A stretch of 64,000 bases of DNA from Capsicum annuum. Lineage: Eukaryota > Streptophyta > Magnoliopsida > Solanales > Solanaceae. Below are positions 44,267 through 56,729 of the stretch, in pieces (the stretch's first letter is position 1; every line of letters begins with the position of its first letter). The DNA lies in the NCBI RefSeq assembly GCF_002878395.1, contig NC_061121.1:42665650-42729649 (forward strand), given 5' to 3'. Made by a program: the position numbers and the translations under genes. The notes beneath the pieces were generated by a model that saw only the letters and a program-made list of their open reading frames with translations, was not told where the DNA came from and ran no database searches.

Positions 44267-47200
44267 TACTAGTGCCAAAGGTTTAGGCCAACAAAAAATA
44301 TCTTCTAATAAATTATGGAGCTATTCATCTTCTTCACCAACTTTATCTAACATGATAAATTCAGATTTCATTGTAAATCAAACAATACATGTCTTTTTGG
44401 ATGATTTTCAAGAGACTACTCCTTCACCTAAAGTAAATACATATGCACTCGTGAATTTTATTTCATTCTATCTTGTGATTCAATTTGCATTATTATATTC
44501 TTCAATCACTGTAGAATATTTGTTATAATGTAAAGCATAGTCTTGAGTATGTTTTAGATAAGCCAAAACATTTTCATTGTCATCCAATGAGTTTGATTGA
44601 GATTAATCGTGTATCGACTCAATTTACTAATAGTGCATGCTATGTCAGCTCGCATACAACTATGATATACATCAAACTTCTCAACACTCTTGCTAGTCCA
44701 ATTGTGAGTAACTTTCACCTTCATTCTTTTGAAGTGCAAAGCTCACATATAACGAAGTCTTAACAATATTGAAATTCAAATACTTGAAATTTTCAAGTAC
44801 TTTTTCAATGTGATAAATCTTGGCAATATTGAAATTCAAATACTTGAACTTTTGAAGTACCTTTTCAATGCAATAAGACTATGACAATGTCAACCCTTTT
44901 GGAGTTCTATGAATTCTTATCCCTAAGATGACATCAGCAACTCCACAATCTTTCATATCAAATATTCTCTCAAGCATTCATTTCATAGCATTTATATAAA
45001 AAATGTCCCTCCTAATGATCAACATGTCATCCATATACAAACAAAGACTTCGTGATTTGAAGTGTTTTTAATGTTAACACATTTTTTACAATCATTTATC
45101 TTAAATCTATTTGTCAACATGGTTTAATCAAACTTTTTATGTCACTGTTTTAGGTGCTAGTTTTGGTTCATAATGTGACTTAACAAGTTTGTATACTTTT
45201 CTTTCTTTACCAGGAACCACAAAATCCTTGGATTGTTTTATGTAAATTTCATCCTCCAATTCTCCATTTAAGAAAGTTCTTTCACATCCATTTGATGAAT
45301 TTCAAGATCATATACCGCCGCCCATGCAATCAATATCCGAATAGACGTTATCCTTATTACTAGTGAGTATGTGTCGAAATATTAAGGCCTTTCATTTATC
45401 TAAAAATTCTCACAACAAGTCTTGCCTTCTATTTTTCAATACTACCATCAACTTTTATTTTTCTTTTGAAGATCCATTTAGAACCTAAAAGTTTATTTCC
45501 TATAGTAATATCAACTAACTCTCAAGTATGGTTTCTCAAGATTGAATAAATCTCACTATTGACTGCCTCTTTCCAAAAAAATGCATCTGCAGACGACATC
45601 GTTTTTCTAAATGTTTGAGACTCATTTTCATGAAGAAATGTTATAACATCTGATCTGAAGGAAGTCAACATTATTTAAAGCTTACTGCGCTTTGGATTCT
45701 CTTAATTAAGTACATTTTTCTTTAGTTCATCCTGAGGTCGTTTAGACCCTCCACTAGATAGCTTATGTCCAGTTTTATACGGATAAATGTGTTCAAAGAA
45801 CTTAACGTTATCTGATTTAATTATCGTATTTTCATAAATATCTAGATGTTCGAATTTATGAACCAAAATTGACATGCTTTACTGCTTGTAGCATATATGA
45901 TGAAAACATAGTCCATAGTCTTTAGTCCTATTTTTAATCTTTTGGGTATAGAAATTTGGACTTTCACTAAACACTCCCACACTTTAAAATATTTTGAGTT
46001 GGATTTCTTTCTTTTACATTTTTCATATGGAATAGTATGTCTTTCTATGGGACACTCTATTGAGTATTCGATTCGCTTTAAGAATAACTTTTCTCACAAA
46101 TTCTATGGTAAACCTGAACTTATAAGTAAGATATTCATCATTTTCATTAATGTTTGATTTTTTTTCTATCCATAATTTTTTTCCGATTGAGGTGAATACG
46201 GGGTAGTAATTTGATGGACAGTTTAATTTTTCAAACATATCTCTGCAAAATAAAATTCATATTCTCCATTCTTGTCACTTCTTATCGTTTGATCTTTAAT
46301 CCAACTGATTCTCAACTTTATTTTTGTATTGCCTAAGCGTATCTATTGTTTCATCTTTACTATTCAGCAAATAAACATTACAATATCTTTTGCAATTATC
46401 AATAAAAGTTATGAATACTTTTTTCTACCATGAGATGGTGTTGACTTTATATCGCAACTGGCTACGTGAATTAAGTATAAGAAACTGAAATTCCTTTCAA
46501 CAGACTTACAAGGATGCTTAGCAGACTTAGATTCAACACATATTTGATCCTTTGATTTAGTTCACTCAAAGTTAAACAAAACTTTTAAGATAATCAATTT
46601 TTGCGAAGATTTATAATTGACATGTCCTGAATGTTCATGCCATAAATCATTTGACTCAAGCAAGTAAGGAGAAGTCTCATCTCTTTTCCATTTAACAGTT
46701 ATTACATCAAGTTTGAAAAAACCCTCATTAAGATAGCCCTTTACTACATACATTTCATTCTTGTTTATAAAACTTTCTCCGAAACAAACAAACATTTAAA
46801 CTCATTTTTAATGAGAAGTATTGTCGACTCTGAGATTCCTAATAATAGGAACATCGAGAACATTGTTGAGGGTTAACACCTTATCGGAAGTCATTTTTAG
46901 GAATATCTTCCCACTTTCTTCAAACTTGACTATTGCATTATTTATTATAAAGATCACTCTTTTTGGACCAATGGTATCATAAGTAGCAAAAGCTTCTTTG
47001 TCCACACAAACATGTCAAGTTGCTCCTAAATTAAATCACCATTTATTTGAATTTCTAACTAGATTGCTTTCAGTGATCATAGCACCCAGATTTTTAATTT
47101 TTTCAGTTGTTTCCAACATGTTTATCTAATCTATTTTCTTGTTCTTCTTTAGAACTTGACAATTTAGAATTTTATAGCCAATTCACTATAATTATAACAC

Positions 47201-47620
47201 TTGCCTTTGAATCTTTTCTTATTCTGCTATTTATTTAGTCAAAAGACGTCTCCCCTTCTTATTATGTGTAGCATCATCTTTTAAAAAGATTTGCAACCAT
47301 CATTGATGATTTCTCATTCAAATCTTCTTATACAACTCATTATTCTCTCCTATCTTGAGATGAATCAAAAATCTTTCAAACTAGACAATTGATTTTCAAA
47401 TATTTCTTTTTCTGAAACATGAGGATCTCTACTTGTGAACATTTGCATTTAGAGTTTGGTCAGCCAAAAATACATCATTTGATGTCATTCTTTCAAGTTC
47501 ACACTAGAATATTTTTTGAATTTTTCTATCGTTGTCATTGCTAAAGCAACATCCGAACGAGTTAGTGACATAACACTGATTGCAGTTAGGACAACACTAT
47601 TTACAATTGAATTAATTTAT
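44267..47620 (-). pseudogene. copia-2 gag-pol remnant
   Basis: Heavily decayed. Recognisable parts, right to left: gag start about 47,600 (MSLTRSDVALAMTTIEKFKK); protease-like region 47,005-46,808 (VLTLNNVLDVPIIRN); GAG-pre-integrase 46,795-46,562 (SPYLLESNDLWHEHSGHVNY, which retains the Trp-His that copia-1 lost); integrase about 46,240-46,020; then RT, read by alignment with copia-1 nucleotides about 45,300-44,900, and RNase H at 44,739-44,267. The gag middle and zinc knuckle are much reduced (47,100-47,500). No frame is open for more than about 80 codons. Confidence 0.8.
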
Positions 47621-48354
47621 TTTTCAGTTTCATTTATCATTTTTCTGCCAGCCTTTAACAAACACAGCATACAACTTTTTATTATATTGTGCTCTTCAAG
47701 TGGCCCAAGTTGTTTGGAATCAAAAAAAGAATCAGTTTTTTACATAGCTTACTCATTATGCAGGTCTCACTTGTATATCATATTTGTCCTAAGAAGAATC
47801 GGATAGGTTGGACTTATTTCTTTTATCGGGAGCAGATACATAAATGGAATTTCTTTCTTGTACAACACAAAATGAATTTCACTCAATTACATTACTCTTA
47901 GAGCATACTATTCTAGATCTTCCTTCTTTTTTAAGAAGTCACGGTGCTACATCATTGAGATACTTCGACTAAACTTGAGTACATATAGGATACACCGATA
48001 TCCAAAGAAAAAAGGACGGGGGAGGGGGGGGGGTATTCTATCGGAAAAAGGTTGATATTTTTCTTTTCTTAGGTCCAGTGTTCTTATTTTGGTTGTTCCC
48101 CATAGTTGTCATAATTGCTCATTGGTATTCGTTGGTCAAACCGCCTAGTTTGGCTTTGTTTATTGATATATTGTAAGGCATAAATCAATGAAGTTTTTAC
48201 ATTCTTCAAATCAAATTCCCAATTCAATTTCTCGGTAAAGCTCTTATATTCTTCTAATCGGGAGAGTAGAAATCAAAAGATTTTAGTCTCCACAAAATCA
48301 AATAAAATCAAACCCAATATAAATTAATCCGATAGTTAATAATTTTCTTAAGAT
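47621..48354. other. extra segment between copia-2 gag and its 5' LTR, unidentified
   Basis: Copia-1 has only ~165 bp between gag and LTR, while copia-2 has ~0.75 kb. The extra DNA contains coding-like stretches: minus strand about 47,630-47,750 (TDSFFDSKQLGPLEEHNIIK..., ~40 codons), minus about 48,110-48,280 (EEYKSFTEKLNWEFDLKNVK...ALQYINKQSQTRRF, ~60 codons) and plus 47,689-47,901 (70 codons). It also holds a G-rich run at about 48,018-48,031. I do not recognise these; a captured or inserted nuclear or organellar fragment is possible. Confidence 0.4.
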
Positions 48355-49007
48355 TGTTGTTTTTCGGGTTTATTAGAATCTGTATTTTCAAAAATAACAT
48401 CAAAAACATGTTTAAACTAACATATGAACAATAAAATAAAGTTATAACTCTGTATTCATAACATTGAACTTCAACGATAAGTTCAACCCAACTTATGAAC
48501 ATCAAAAAAATAAAGTTCAACCTATTTTCTGGAAATAGCAAAACCAAATGTTTAGAACGAAACAAAGATTAGAAGATTTAAGTCCACCAAATTCATGATG
48601 TGTCCTGAAAGAAATTATTCCTCTCAAATACCGAGATTATGGAATATATCCTTCCAGGATAAAATGAATCACTTCGGCGGTCTATCAAACTACAAAAGCA
48701 CTCAACGATAGCAAATCACACAAGTGTTTTTCAAGAAAGTGAAGTGTTTTTACTTCAAAATTTTATTTATATACCTGAGAAAAAAATCAGGCATTTATAA
48801 CTATCAAGGTGTTGTTTCATGAAGAGAGTTAATAGTTTAGAAAGGTGCACTTTTTGATAAAGGTGAAACTCTTTGAAAAAGTTACAACCCATTGGGAGGT
48901 CATGAAAATCCAAACTGAAAAGGTACATATTCAAATTGCATCCTATTTTAGTGTCTTTTCAGAAAAACACCTATTCATTTTCATTCACACCTCTTCAAAA
49001 CTTAAAA
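48355..49007 (-). repeat. 5' LTR of copia-2
   Basis: 653 bp, TGTTGTTTTTCGGG ... CTTCAAAACTTAAAA, the terminal CA having decayed to AA. Followed by TSD AATAG. No iMet primer-binding site is visible on its internal side. Confidence 0.85.
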
Positions 49008-49114
49008 AATAGCTCAACCCAATATCACTGGTGCTATCTCTCATTTCAGGTTTAAAAGGTTCAAAAGTAATAGACGTATAAAAATCTACCATTATATTTA
49101 TAGTATAATTTTTA

Positions 49115-50443
49115 GGATAAATTACACAAATAATCAAACTTAAGCACTATTATTTTTAAAAATCTCACATTTTTAAAAATATTTCATAATATACCACTTT
49201 TTGAATTCTTACCCTTGATACATATATTTTCACTCTCAAAATTGCACAAACTCCTACTTTTAGCCTCAAATATCTCCTTTTCATTTTTAAAAATTTCTCA
49301 CCCCAAAATAATCGGTAACTTCTCTCCAGATTTGAGTTTCAATCAATAACCTCCATCATTCATTTACTACAAACAACATTTAAGTCATTTTGTTGAAAAA
49401 AAAATCTCATTTTTTCGAGAGGTGAGTGAAATATTGAAGTAGATTTTAAGAAAGATTATTTTATCTTAGTTTCAAAATACATAGTTTGTATTTTTTGTGA
49501 TCTTTTTTGATTTTTATGGATTTGGATGATTTACCATCATTCAGTTTGGGTGTTTCTTTTTTCGATTTTGATGGGTGAGTTTTATTCGGGTACTTTTGAT
49601 AACATTTTTGAAAATTTTTGTAAAAATAGATTAAACAAGTCGGGCCGAACATATAGCATTATACTATACTCTGATATATATCAAGACAAAATACTCTATG
49701 TATTAAGGCCAAATATTATATGTATCAAGGCCAAATACATTGATACGAAATATTATATGTATCAAAGTCAAATACACTAACACAAAACAAATGAATCAAA
49801 TACATGTATCAAAATGTATCCAAAAAATTTATGTTGTGTAAATATATGATAGTGAAATCCTACTATCATAATGTTTCAAATGTATCAAACTATGCAAACA
49901 AATGTATCAAATTCACATTCAGACTTGAAATATATCAAATCTAACAAATGCAACAAATATTAGTATGAATAATAAATTATCAAAAGTACTTAACTAGGTA
50001 CAACAAAGTATCAGCTAAAAGTATCAAAAGTGTTCAAATCTTAGCAAATTGTCGTATGTATTAATTGAAAATTTTAAAGCTCTGTTACCACATTCGTGGC
50101 GCAATTGAGATGAAGAAGAAAAAAATTGATGAAGAATTTGTGTTAAAATTGTAGTTTTCAATTGGGTATTAGTTGAAAGATGCATATTTTAATTTTCTGT
50201 TATTTCTTATGTTTAATGTACTTCCAAAACTGATGAAACGTGATTTATTCCCCTAATTTAAGGAGATTTTGCTATTTTCTTATTTAGCTAACAGTTATTT
50301 TTTCCAATGTATTAAAACGCATATATATCAAGGTCAAATGTATCAATGAAAAAATGTAAAAAGTGATATATTAAGTAATTAGGAAGAGTTGTGATTAAAA
50401 AAATTATTAATAGCTTAATTTTTTATATTTATGTAAGTTACCC
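49115..50443. mobile_element. MULE-like non-autonomous element
   Basis: Degenerate TIRs (GGATAAATTACACAAATA against the reverse complement of TATTTATGTAAGTTACCC, each next to a TTAAGC block) with a probable 9-bp TSD, TAATTTTTA / TAATTTTTT. The interior has a cluster of ATGTATCAA-type repeats (49,690-50,060), for example two copies of AAATATTATATGTATCAA. No transposase is seen. Confidence 0.5.
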
Positions 50444-50501
50444 TAATTTTTTATCGAAGGGGTTCAATTGGACCAGTGAACACTATTATTAGGTCGAGTT
50501 A

Positions 50502-50503
<2 letters not shown>

Positions 50504-50577
<74 letters not shown>
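50504..50577. repeat. (AT)n(AC)n compound microsatellite
   Basis: About 55 bases of AT repeats followed by (AC)8-9. Confidence 0.92.
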
Positions 50578-50629
50578 TTAGATGTCCATGGCCCACGCCA
50601 GCACAGGCCCAATATATACTATTTTTTAA

Positions 50630-51719
50630 TCTCAATTTATGTGACATAAATAGAATTTAGATAATTATATTTTTGATATATTTTAGATATTTTAAGTTGT
50701 TGACTTTCGTAATTTATAATATTTTTTATGTAATTTTTAAATGATACATGTTACTCTCCCTGTTCAAACTTTTGTGACATTGATAGTCACATATATTTAA
50801 AATAATTTAAGTGTTAATTATTGAGGACCTTTTTTCTATTCCAATTTAAGTGGTACTGACATAATTTGGAGAGTTAATTAAATATATTATATATTTAAAA
50901 TTTTTGAAATTGTTAATTATTGTGATTTATAATTTTTTTACATATTTTTTAAAAATATATAACAGATTAAATCTTTCATTAAATATTTTAACTTGTTAAC
51001 TATTTTAATTTATAATACTTTTTATGTAATTTACAAATAATATAGTTACTCTCTTTGTCCAAACTTTTTGTGTAATTGATAGTTAATTATATTTTTAGCT
51101 ATTCTAATTTAAGTTGCAATGATATAATTTCGAGAGTCAACCAATATTTTTTATATTTTAAAATTTTTTAGTTGTTAATTATTGTGATCTATAGTATTTG
51201 TTGCTTTTTTATCGGAATATATAACAGATTAATGTTTTTTTATATTTTAAGCTATTAAATATTGTAATTTATAATACTTTTTAAGTAATTTTCAAATAAC
51301 ATATGTTACTCTTTTTGTCCAAACTTTTGTAGCATTAATAGTCAATTATATTTTAAGAGAATTTAAGTTTTTTATTATTGTGATTTATAGTATGTTTTTC
51401 CTATTTCAATTTAGATATTTTAAGTTGTTAACTGTTGTAATTTATAATACCTTTTATGTAATTTTTAAATAATACATCTTATTCTACTTGTTCAAACTTT
51501 TGTGGCATCGATAGTCAATTATATTTTTAGAATAATTTAAGTTTTTAATTATTGTTATTTATAATACCTTTTTATAATTCAATTTAACTGGCGCAAATAT
51601 AATTTCTAGAGTCAACTAAATATTTTATATTTGTAAAAAAATTTAAATTGTTATATAACAGATTATGTTTTTTAGATACTTTAAGTTGTTAATTATTGTA
51701 ATTTATAATATTTTTAATG
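50630..51719. repeat. AT-rich tandem array, ~290-bp units
   Basis: About four degenerate units. Each has the order TTTAAGTTGTTAATTATTG, AATTTATAATACTTTTTATG, TACTCTxTTTGTCCAAACTTT, TTGATAGTCAATTATATTTT, CAATTTAAGTGxCA, GATATAATTTCGAGAGTC and ATATAACAGATTAA. The array resumes at 55,886 after the RTE LINE, so the LINE inserted into it. Related units are found again at 59,725-60,760. Confidence 0.8.
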
Positions 51720-52641
51720 TCCTTTTCTGGGGCTCTCTTCTCTCTCTTCCTAACGGCTCTCTCTCTTCTCTCTCTTCCTCCCTATCCTCTCTCTCGCTCG
51801 CACGGCCCCGTCGCCGTCGCCGACCGTCGGCGCCGACCCGGCCCGATCTCCAGGACCGACCTCCGGCCCCGGCGCCGACCTCCGGCGCCGCCCAAACAGC
51901 TCGCTCTCTCTCTCTAACGGCTCTCTCTCTCTCCCTACCCTCCCTCCCTCCCTCTCGCACCGGTCCCCGGTCCCCGGCGCCGTCGCTGACCTTCGGCGCC
52001 GACCCGACTGCCGGCCCCGACCGCCGACCCGACCGCCGACCCCCCCACCCTTACCTGTCCTGTCCGTACCACCCCCCCAGCGGGGTACACCAGCCCTCCC
52101 CCCACCTCGGCCTTCAGGCAGCCAGCCGCCGCCCGATCTTCAGCCGCCACCCGCCGCTCCGTCTCCAGCAGCCGCAGCTCCAACCGTAATCCGGTGACTT
52201 CTAACCTTTGTTATTTTCGTTATTTCATATTCCATTTTATTTTATTATTTCATATTCCATTCTTAGTATTATGCTAGTAGTAGCCCCTGTACCTTGACTT
52301 GCGTGGAATTTGTGCACATTGTTTGTTGTCTGTTTTTGCTATTGCTGTGGTCGTTTCTTTCACTGCTTTGGATTGGGTTATTGGCTAGGAACCTGTATTT
52401 GGGGCGGTGGGTGTTGAGTCCGGTGGTGTTTGCCCCCTATTTGAGTATAGTTTTGTTTCGGAAGTATTCCTTTGAATCTGTGTGAGCCTTGTATTTCCTT
52501 GCTGCTGATGTGATACTACCACCGTGTATATCTGTATATTTTCCTATACTTTTGTGTAGTTGTGGCTGTGGGCGGTAATGGGTGGATAGGGTCATGTCCG
52601 AGGGGGTTGGGGAGTAGGGCCGTGGTGGGGGCGGGGGATGA
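51720..52641 (+). other. RTE LINE 5' UTR, GC-rich
   Basis: CTCTCT-rich, then CCG/GCC-rich DNA (51,780-52,150). The Ser/Arg/Pro-rich ORFs across it on both strands are composition artefacts. 52,200-52,640 is less GC-rich and ends in G-rich DNA just before the ORF opens. Confidence 0.65.
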
Positions 52642-55563
52642 GGAGAGGGCGAGAGTGGGAGGGGGGCCAAGGTTTGGCCGCGGGGGGGTAGTGGAGGGCG
52701 GGACGGTAGGCTTAGGGTTGGGTCTTGGAATATAGGGACCCTTCAGGGTAAGTCCATAGAGCTTGTGAAGATTCTTAGGAAGAGGAGGATCAACATTGCG
52801 TGTGTCCAAGAGACCAAGTGGGTAGGGTCTAAGGCTAGGGATGTGGATGGTTACAAGCTGTGGTATTCTGGGAGCGACAGGCATAGGAATGGAGTTGGCA
52901 TCTTAGTAGATGAAGAGCTTAGAGGTCAGGTAGTGGAGGTGAAGAGGATCAACGATAGGTTGATAACTATTAAGTTGGTCGTTCGGGGGTTTACCCTGAA
53001 CGTGTGTAGTGCTTATGCGCCGCAAGTGGGATCGGAGGGGGAGGAGAAGATGTGGTTTTGGGAGGCTTTGGAGGAGGTGGTGAGAGGCGTGCCCAGTTCG
53101 GAGAAGATTGTTGTAGCAGGGGATTTCAACGGGCACATCGGGCCGCTACCGAGAGGCTTTAGTGACGTGCATGGTGGTTTTGGTTTTGGGGAGAGAAATA
53201 ACGAGGGGGTGACCCTACTGGTGTTTGCGAGGGCCTTTGGGCTGGTGGTGTTGAACTCGGGCTTCCCGAAGAAGGACGAGCACCTGATCACCTTTCGAAG
53301 CGCGGTAGCCAGGACTCAGATTGACTTTTTGTTGCTTAGGAAAGGGGATAAGGCGTTGTGTAAGGACTGTAAAGTCATCCCGAGTGAGAATCTTTCGACC
53401 CAGCATAGGCTCTTGGTTATGGATTTGGGTATAAAGAAGAATAGAAAGAGGAGGACTAAGGAGTGTAGACCGAGAATTAAGTGGGGCGGCCTGACGCCAG
53501 TGAATGCGTGGGAGATAGGGGAGAGGTTGGCGGGAGTGGGGGTGTGGGAGTGTAGGGGGGACGTGGATAGTATGTAGGACAGGGCGGCAAGGTGCATCAG
53601 GGAGAATGCAAGTGAGGTGTTGGGTGTTTCTAGGGGCCGGGCCAGGCACCGTTGAGGGGATTGGTGGTGGAATGAAGAGGTAGAGAAGAAAGTGGGGACC
53701 AAGAAAGGGGCGTATGCTAAGTTGGTGGAAAGTAAGGACAAAGAGGAGAAGCGGGTAAACAGGAAAGAGTACAAGCTAGCGAGGAAGGAGGCGAAGTCAG
53801 CAGTCACGGCAGCTAAGACAGCCGCTTTTGAGAGCTTGTATGTAGGGTTGCAGGAGAAAGGAGGAGAGAAAAAGTTGTTTAGACTCGCTAAGGCTAGGGA
53901 GAGGAAGGGTCGTGACCTCGATTAGGTGAGGTGCATTAAGGGGGAGGACGGTAGAGTGTTGGTGGAGGACGGCCATATTAAGAAGAGATGGCAGTCGTAT
54001 TTTCATAGGCTCTTGAATGACGAAGGGGATAGAGCTATTGTGTTAGGGGAACTGGAGCACTCAGAGGAGTGTCGAGATTTTAGCTATTGTAGACGTTTTA
54101 AGGTAGAAGAGGTTAGACAGGCTGTCCGCAGGATGCGAAGGGGTAGGGCGACGGGGCCAGATGAGATACCGGCGGAGTTTTGGAAGTTCGTTGGAGAGGC
54201 TGGTGTAAGGTGGTTGACTGGATTGTTTAATGAAATCTTCAGGACGGCAAATATGCCCGAGGCGTGGAGGTGGAGTACCATGGTCCCTCTCTATAAGAAT
54301 AAGGGGGACATTCAGAGTTGCAATAACTATAGGGGGATTAAGTTATTGAGTCACTCTATAAAGATCTGGGAGAGAGTGGTCGAGGTGAGGCTGAGACGGA
54401 TAGTGTCTATTTCAGAAAACCAGTTCGGATTTATGCCCGGCCGCTCGACGACGGAGGCAATCCACCTGGTGCGGAGGTTGGTGGAGCAGTATAGGGAGCG
54501 GAAGAAGGATCTGCACATGGTGTTTATCGATCTGGAGAAGGCATACGACAAAGTCCCCAGGGAGGTGCTTTGGAGATGCTTGGAGGTGAGTGGAGTACCG
54601 CTGGCATATACCAGAGTAATTAAGGATATGTACGATGGAGCGAAAACCCAGGTGAGGACGGCGGGAGGAGACTCAGAGCATTTCACTGTCCTGACAAGAT
54701 TGCATCAGGGATCTACTCTTAGTCCCTTTTTGTTTGCGTTGGTGTTGGATGTGCTGACGCGGCGCATTCAAGGAGAGGTGTCGTGGTGTATGCTTTTTGC
54801 AGATGATGTAGTTCTGATAGATGAGACTCGAGGGGGTGTGAATGACAAATTAGAGGTGTGGAGGTAAACTCTTGAGTCTAAAGGGTTCGGGGTGAGCAGA
54901 AGCAAGACAGAGTGTGTAGAATGCAAGTTTAATGACGTGAGGCGAGAGAATGAGGTAGTAGTGAAGCTGGAAGCACAGGAGGTATGTAAGAGGGATAAGT
55001 TCAAGTATCTTGGGTCCGTGATCCAGAGTAACGGTGAGATTGACGAGGATGTCTCGCACCGTATTGGGGCGGGATAAATAAAGTGGAAACTCGCGTCGGG
55101 GGTGCTGTGTGATAAGAAGGTGCCGCCCAAGCTTAAAGGCAAATTCTACAGGGTGTTAGTCCGTCCGGCCTTGTTGTATAGAGCGGAATGTTGGCCAATT
55201 AAGAACTCCCACATCCAGAAAATGAAGGTGGCAGAAATGCGGATGTTGCGCTGGATGTGTGGACTGACTAGAGGGGATAGAGTTCGGAATGAGACTATCC
55301 GGGAGAAGGTTGGTGTGACTTCAGTGGAGTGCAAGATGCGGGAAGCACGATTGAGATGGTTCGGACACGTGAAGAGGAGGGGCATGGATGCCCCGGTCCG
55401 TAGGTGTGAGAGGCTAGCGTCGGATGGTTTTAGGCGGGGTAGGGGTAGGCCGAAGAAGTACTGGGGTGAGGTGATTAGGCGGGACATAGAACAGTTACAG
55501 CTCACCGAGGATATGACCCTAGATAGGAAGGTCTGGAGGGCGCGAATTTCGGCAGAGGATTAG
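52642..55563 (+). pseudogene. RTE LINE ORF: APE endonuclease and reverse transcriptase
   Basis: One reading frame of ~974 codons with five in-frame stops (53,575 TAG; 53,653 TGA; 53,923 TAG; 54,865 TAA; 55,075 TAA) and no frameshift. Endonuclease: RVGSWNIGTLQGKSIELVK, IACVQETKWVG, YKLWYSGSDRHRNGVGIL, VVAGDFNGHIG, IDFLLLRKGD and LSTQHRLLVMD (SDH replaced by TQH). [95 protein letters not shown] and the intact catalytic [12 protein letters not shown]. After [39 protein letters not shown] and RWFGHVKRR. It would carry out target-primed reverse transcription. No ATG is seen near the start of the open frame. Confidence 0.93.
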
Positions 55564-55739
55564 GGCCAGTTTGGGTCGCTAGTGTAGGGAATTACTTGGT
55601 GGGGGTTTTATTCCTATTATGACTCCGTCTTCTGTGTTCCATGTTTTATTACGAATCTGTGTGCTTTCCTCTGCTTTCCTCTGTTTTATATTACTTATGG
55701 GTGCTGTATTTATGTTATGTAATCTGCTTCCATGCTTTA

Positions 55740-55885
55740 CTATGTGTTTGTGTGGTATCTCGTGTCTTGAGCCGGGGGTCTATCGGAAATAGCCTTTCTA
55801 CTTCATCAAAGGTAGAGGTATGGACTGCGTACATCTTACCCCCCCCCAGACCCCACTAGGTGGGAATACACTGGGTTTGTTGTTG
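55740..55885 (+). repeat. RTE 3' UTR tail
   Basis: Contains GGGGGTCTATCGGAAATAGC, CTTTCTACTTCATCAAAGGT, ACTGCGTACATCTTACCCCC, CAGACCCCACTAGGTGGG and the TTG-rich end. Similar decayed copies are seen at 62,290-62,400 (plus) and about 6,900-7,080 (minus). Confidence 0.75.
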
Positions 55886-56424
55886 TAAGCCTTTAAATAT
55901 TGTAATTTATAATATATTTTATCTTATTTTTAAATAATATACATTAATCCCCTTGTCACAAATTTTGTGGCACTGATAGTCAATTATATTTTTAAAATAG
56001 TTTAAGTTTTTGATTACTGTGATTTATAATACTTTTTTTTCATTACAAATTAAGTGACAATGATATAATTTCGAGAGTTAGCCAAATATTTTATACCTTT
56101 AAAATTTTTTAAGTTATTAATTATTGTGATTTACCTGAATTTTTTTGAATTTTTTTGAAATATATAACAAATTAAAAAATAAGATTAAAAAATAAAATGG
56201 ATAAAAAAAATAAAATAATTAATTTTTTAATTATTGTGATTTATAATACTTTTTCTTCTATTTCAATTTAAGTGACACAATGGTTAGATGGCCATAATAA
56301 TTAATTAGGGATGATATAGTAAAATCATGATTGAATCAGTGTAGTAGACATGTCTTAAATGACTTATAATAACTAATTAGAAGTGATATAATAAAATTAT
56401 TATAAAAAATACTTGTGGCAAAAA
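55886..56424. repeat. right half of the AT-rich tandem array
   Basis: Continues the 50,630-51,719 array (CTTTAAATATTGTAATTTAT, TTGTGGCACTGATAGTCAAT, GATATAATTTCGAGAGTTAG, ATATAACAAATTAAA). From about 56,290 the sequence is plain AT-rich spacer. Confidence 0.7.
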
Positions 56425-56729
56425 AATTAGAAAAAATTTCATAAAAGCATAACTTTAGTTTGAAAATTACTAAAAATCCCTTCAGTTTGAAAAAACTACA
56501 AATATCCCAAGTTTTATTAATTTAGGTTAAAAATTGAGATACATCCTAAAACACTTTTTTTCTTCAATTTTAACTTTATCAACTCTTCCTACATTAATGG
56601 CTACATTAACGCCAAAATTTTGGTCATGATTTTACCCCACAATTTTCTCTTCTTATTCTTCTTCTTCACATTTTTTAATTAAGGTATTTCCCCCCTAAAT
56701 TCATCTTCACTTTCTTCTTATTATGTTCA

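Larger units (their letters stand above)
24407..49007 (-). mobile_element. Ty1/copia element split by an 18.3-kb nested insertion (copia-2)
   Basis: LTRs at 24,407-25,117 and 48,355-49,007 flanked by the TSD AATAG (24,402-24,406 and 49,008-49,012). Once the block 25,935-44,266 is set aside, the remaining ~6.3 kb has the same order as copia-1: 3' region, RNase H, RT, integrase, protease, gag. The split falls inside RNase H, at a site matching 1,021-1,031 of copia-1. All coding parts are heavily decayed. About 0.7 kb between gag and the 5' LTR (47,620-48,354) has no counterpart in copia-1. Confidence 0.88.
51720..55885 (+). mobile_element. RTE-clade LINE (non-LTR retrotransposon)
   Basis: GC-rich 4.2 kb island in AT-rich DNA: 5' UTR 51,720-52,641 (CT-rich, then CCGTCGCCG-rich), a single ORF 52,642-55,563, and a 3' UTR ending CACTGGGTTTGTTGTTG, the TTG-rich tail known for plant RTE elements. 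Both flanks share ATTGTAATTTATAATAT followed by TTTTA-like sequence, a possible TSD, although this string is also part of the host tandem repeat. Confidence 0.88.

Noticed and set aside
47689..48200. Possible plastid or mitochondrial DNA insertion
   Set aside because: Some readings looked organellar, but I could not match any organelle gene I know; kept only as an unidentified segment.
51665..52189. 174-codon Ser/Arg/Pro-rich ORF and overlapping minus ORFs
   Set aside because: Low-complexity translation of the CT- and CCG-rich 5' UTR of the RTE LINE; open in several frames because of composition, no domain.
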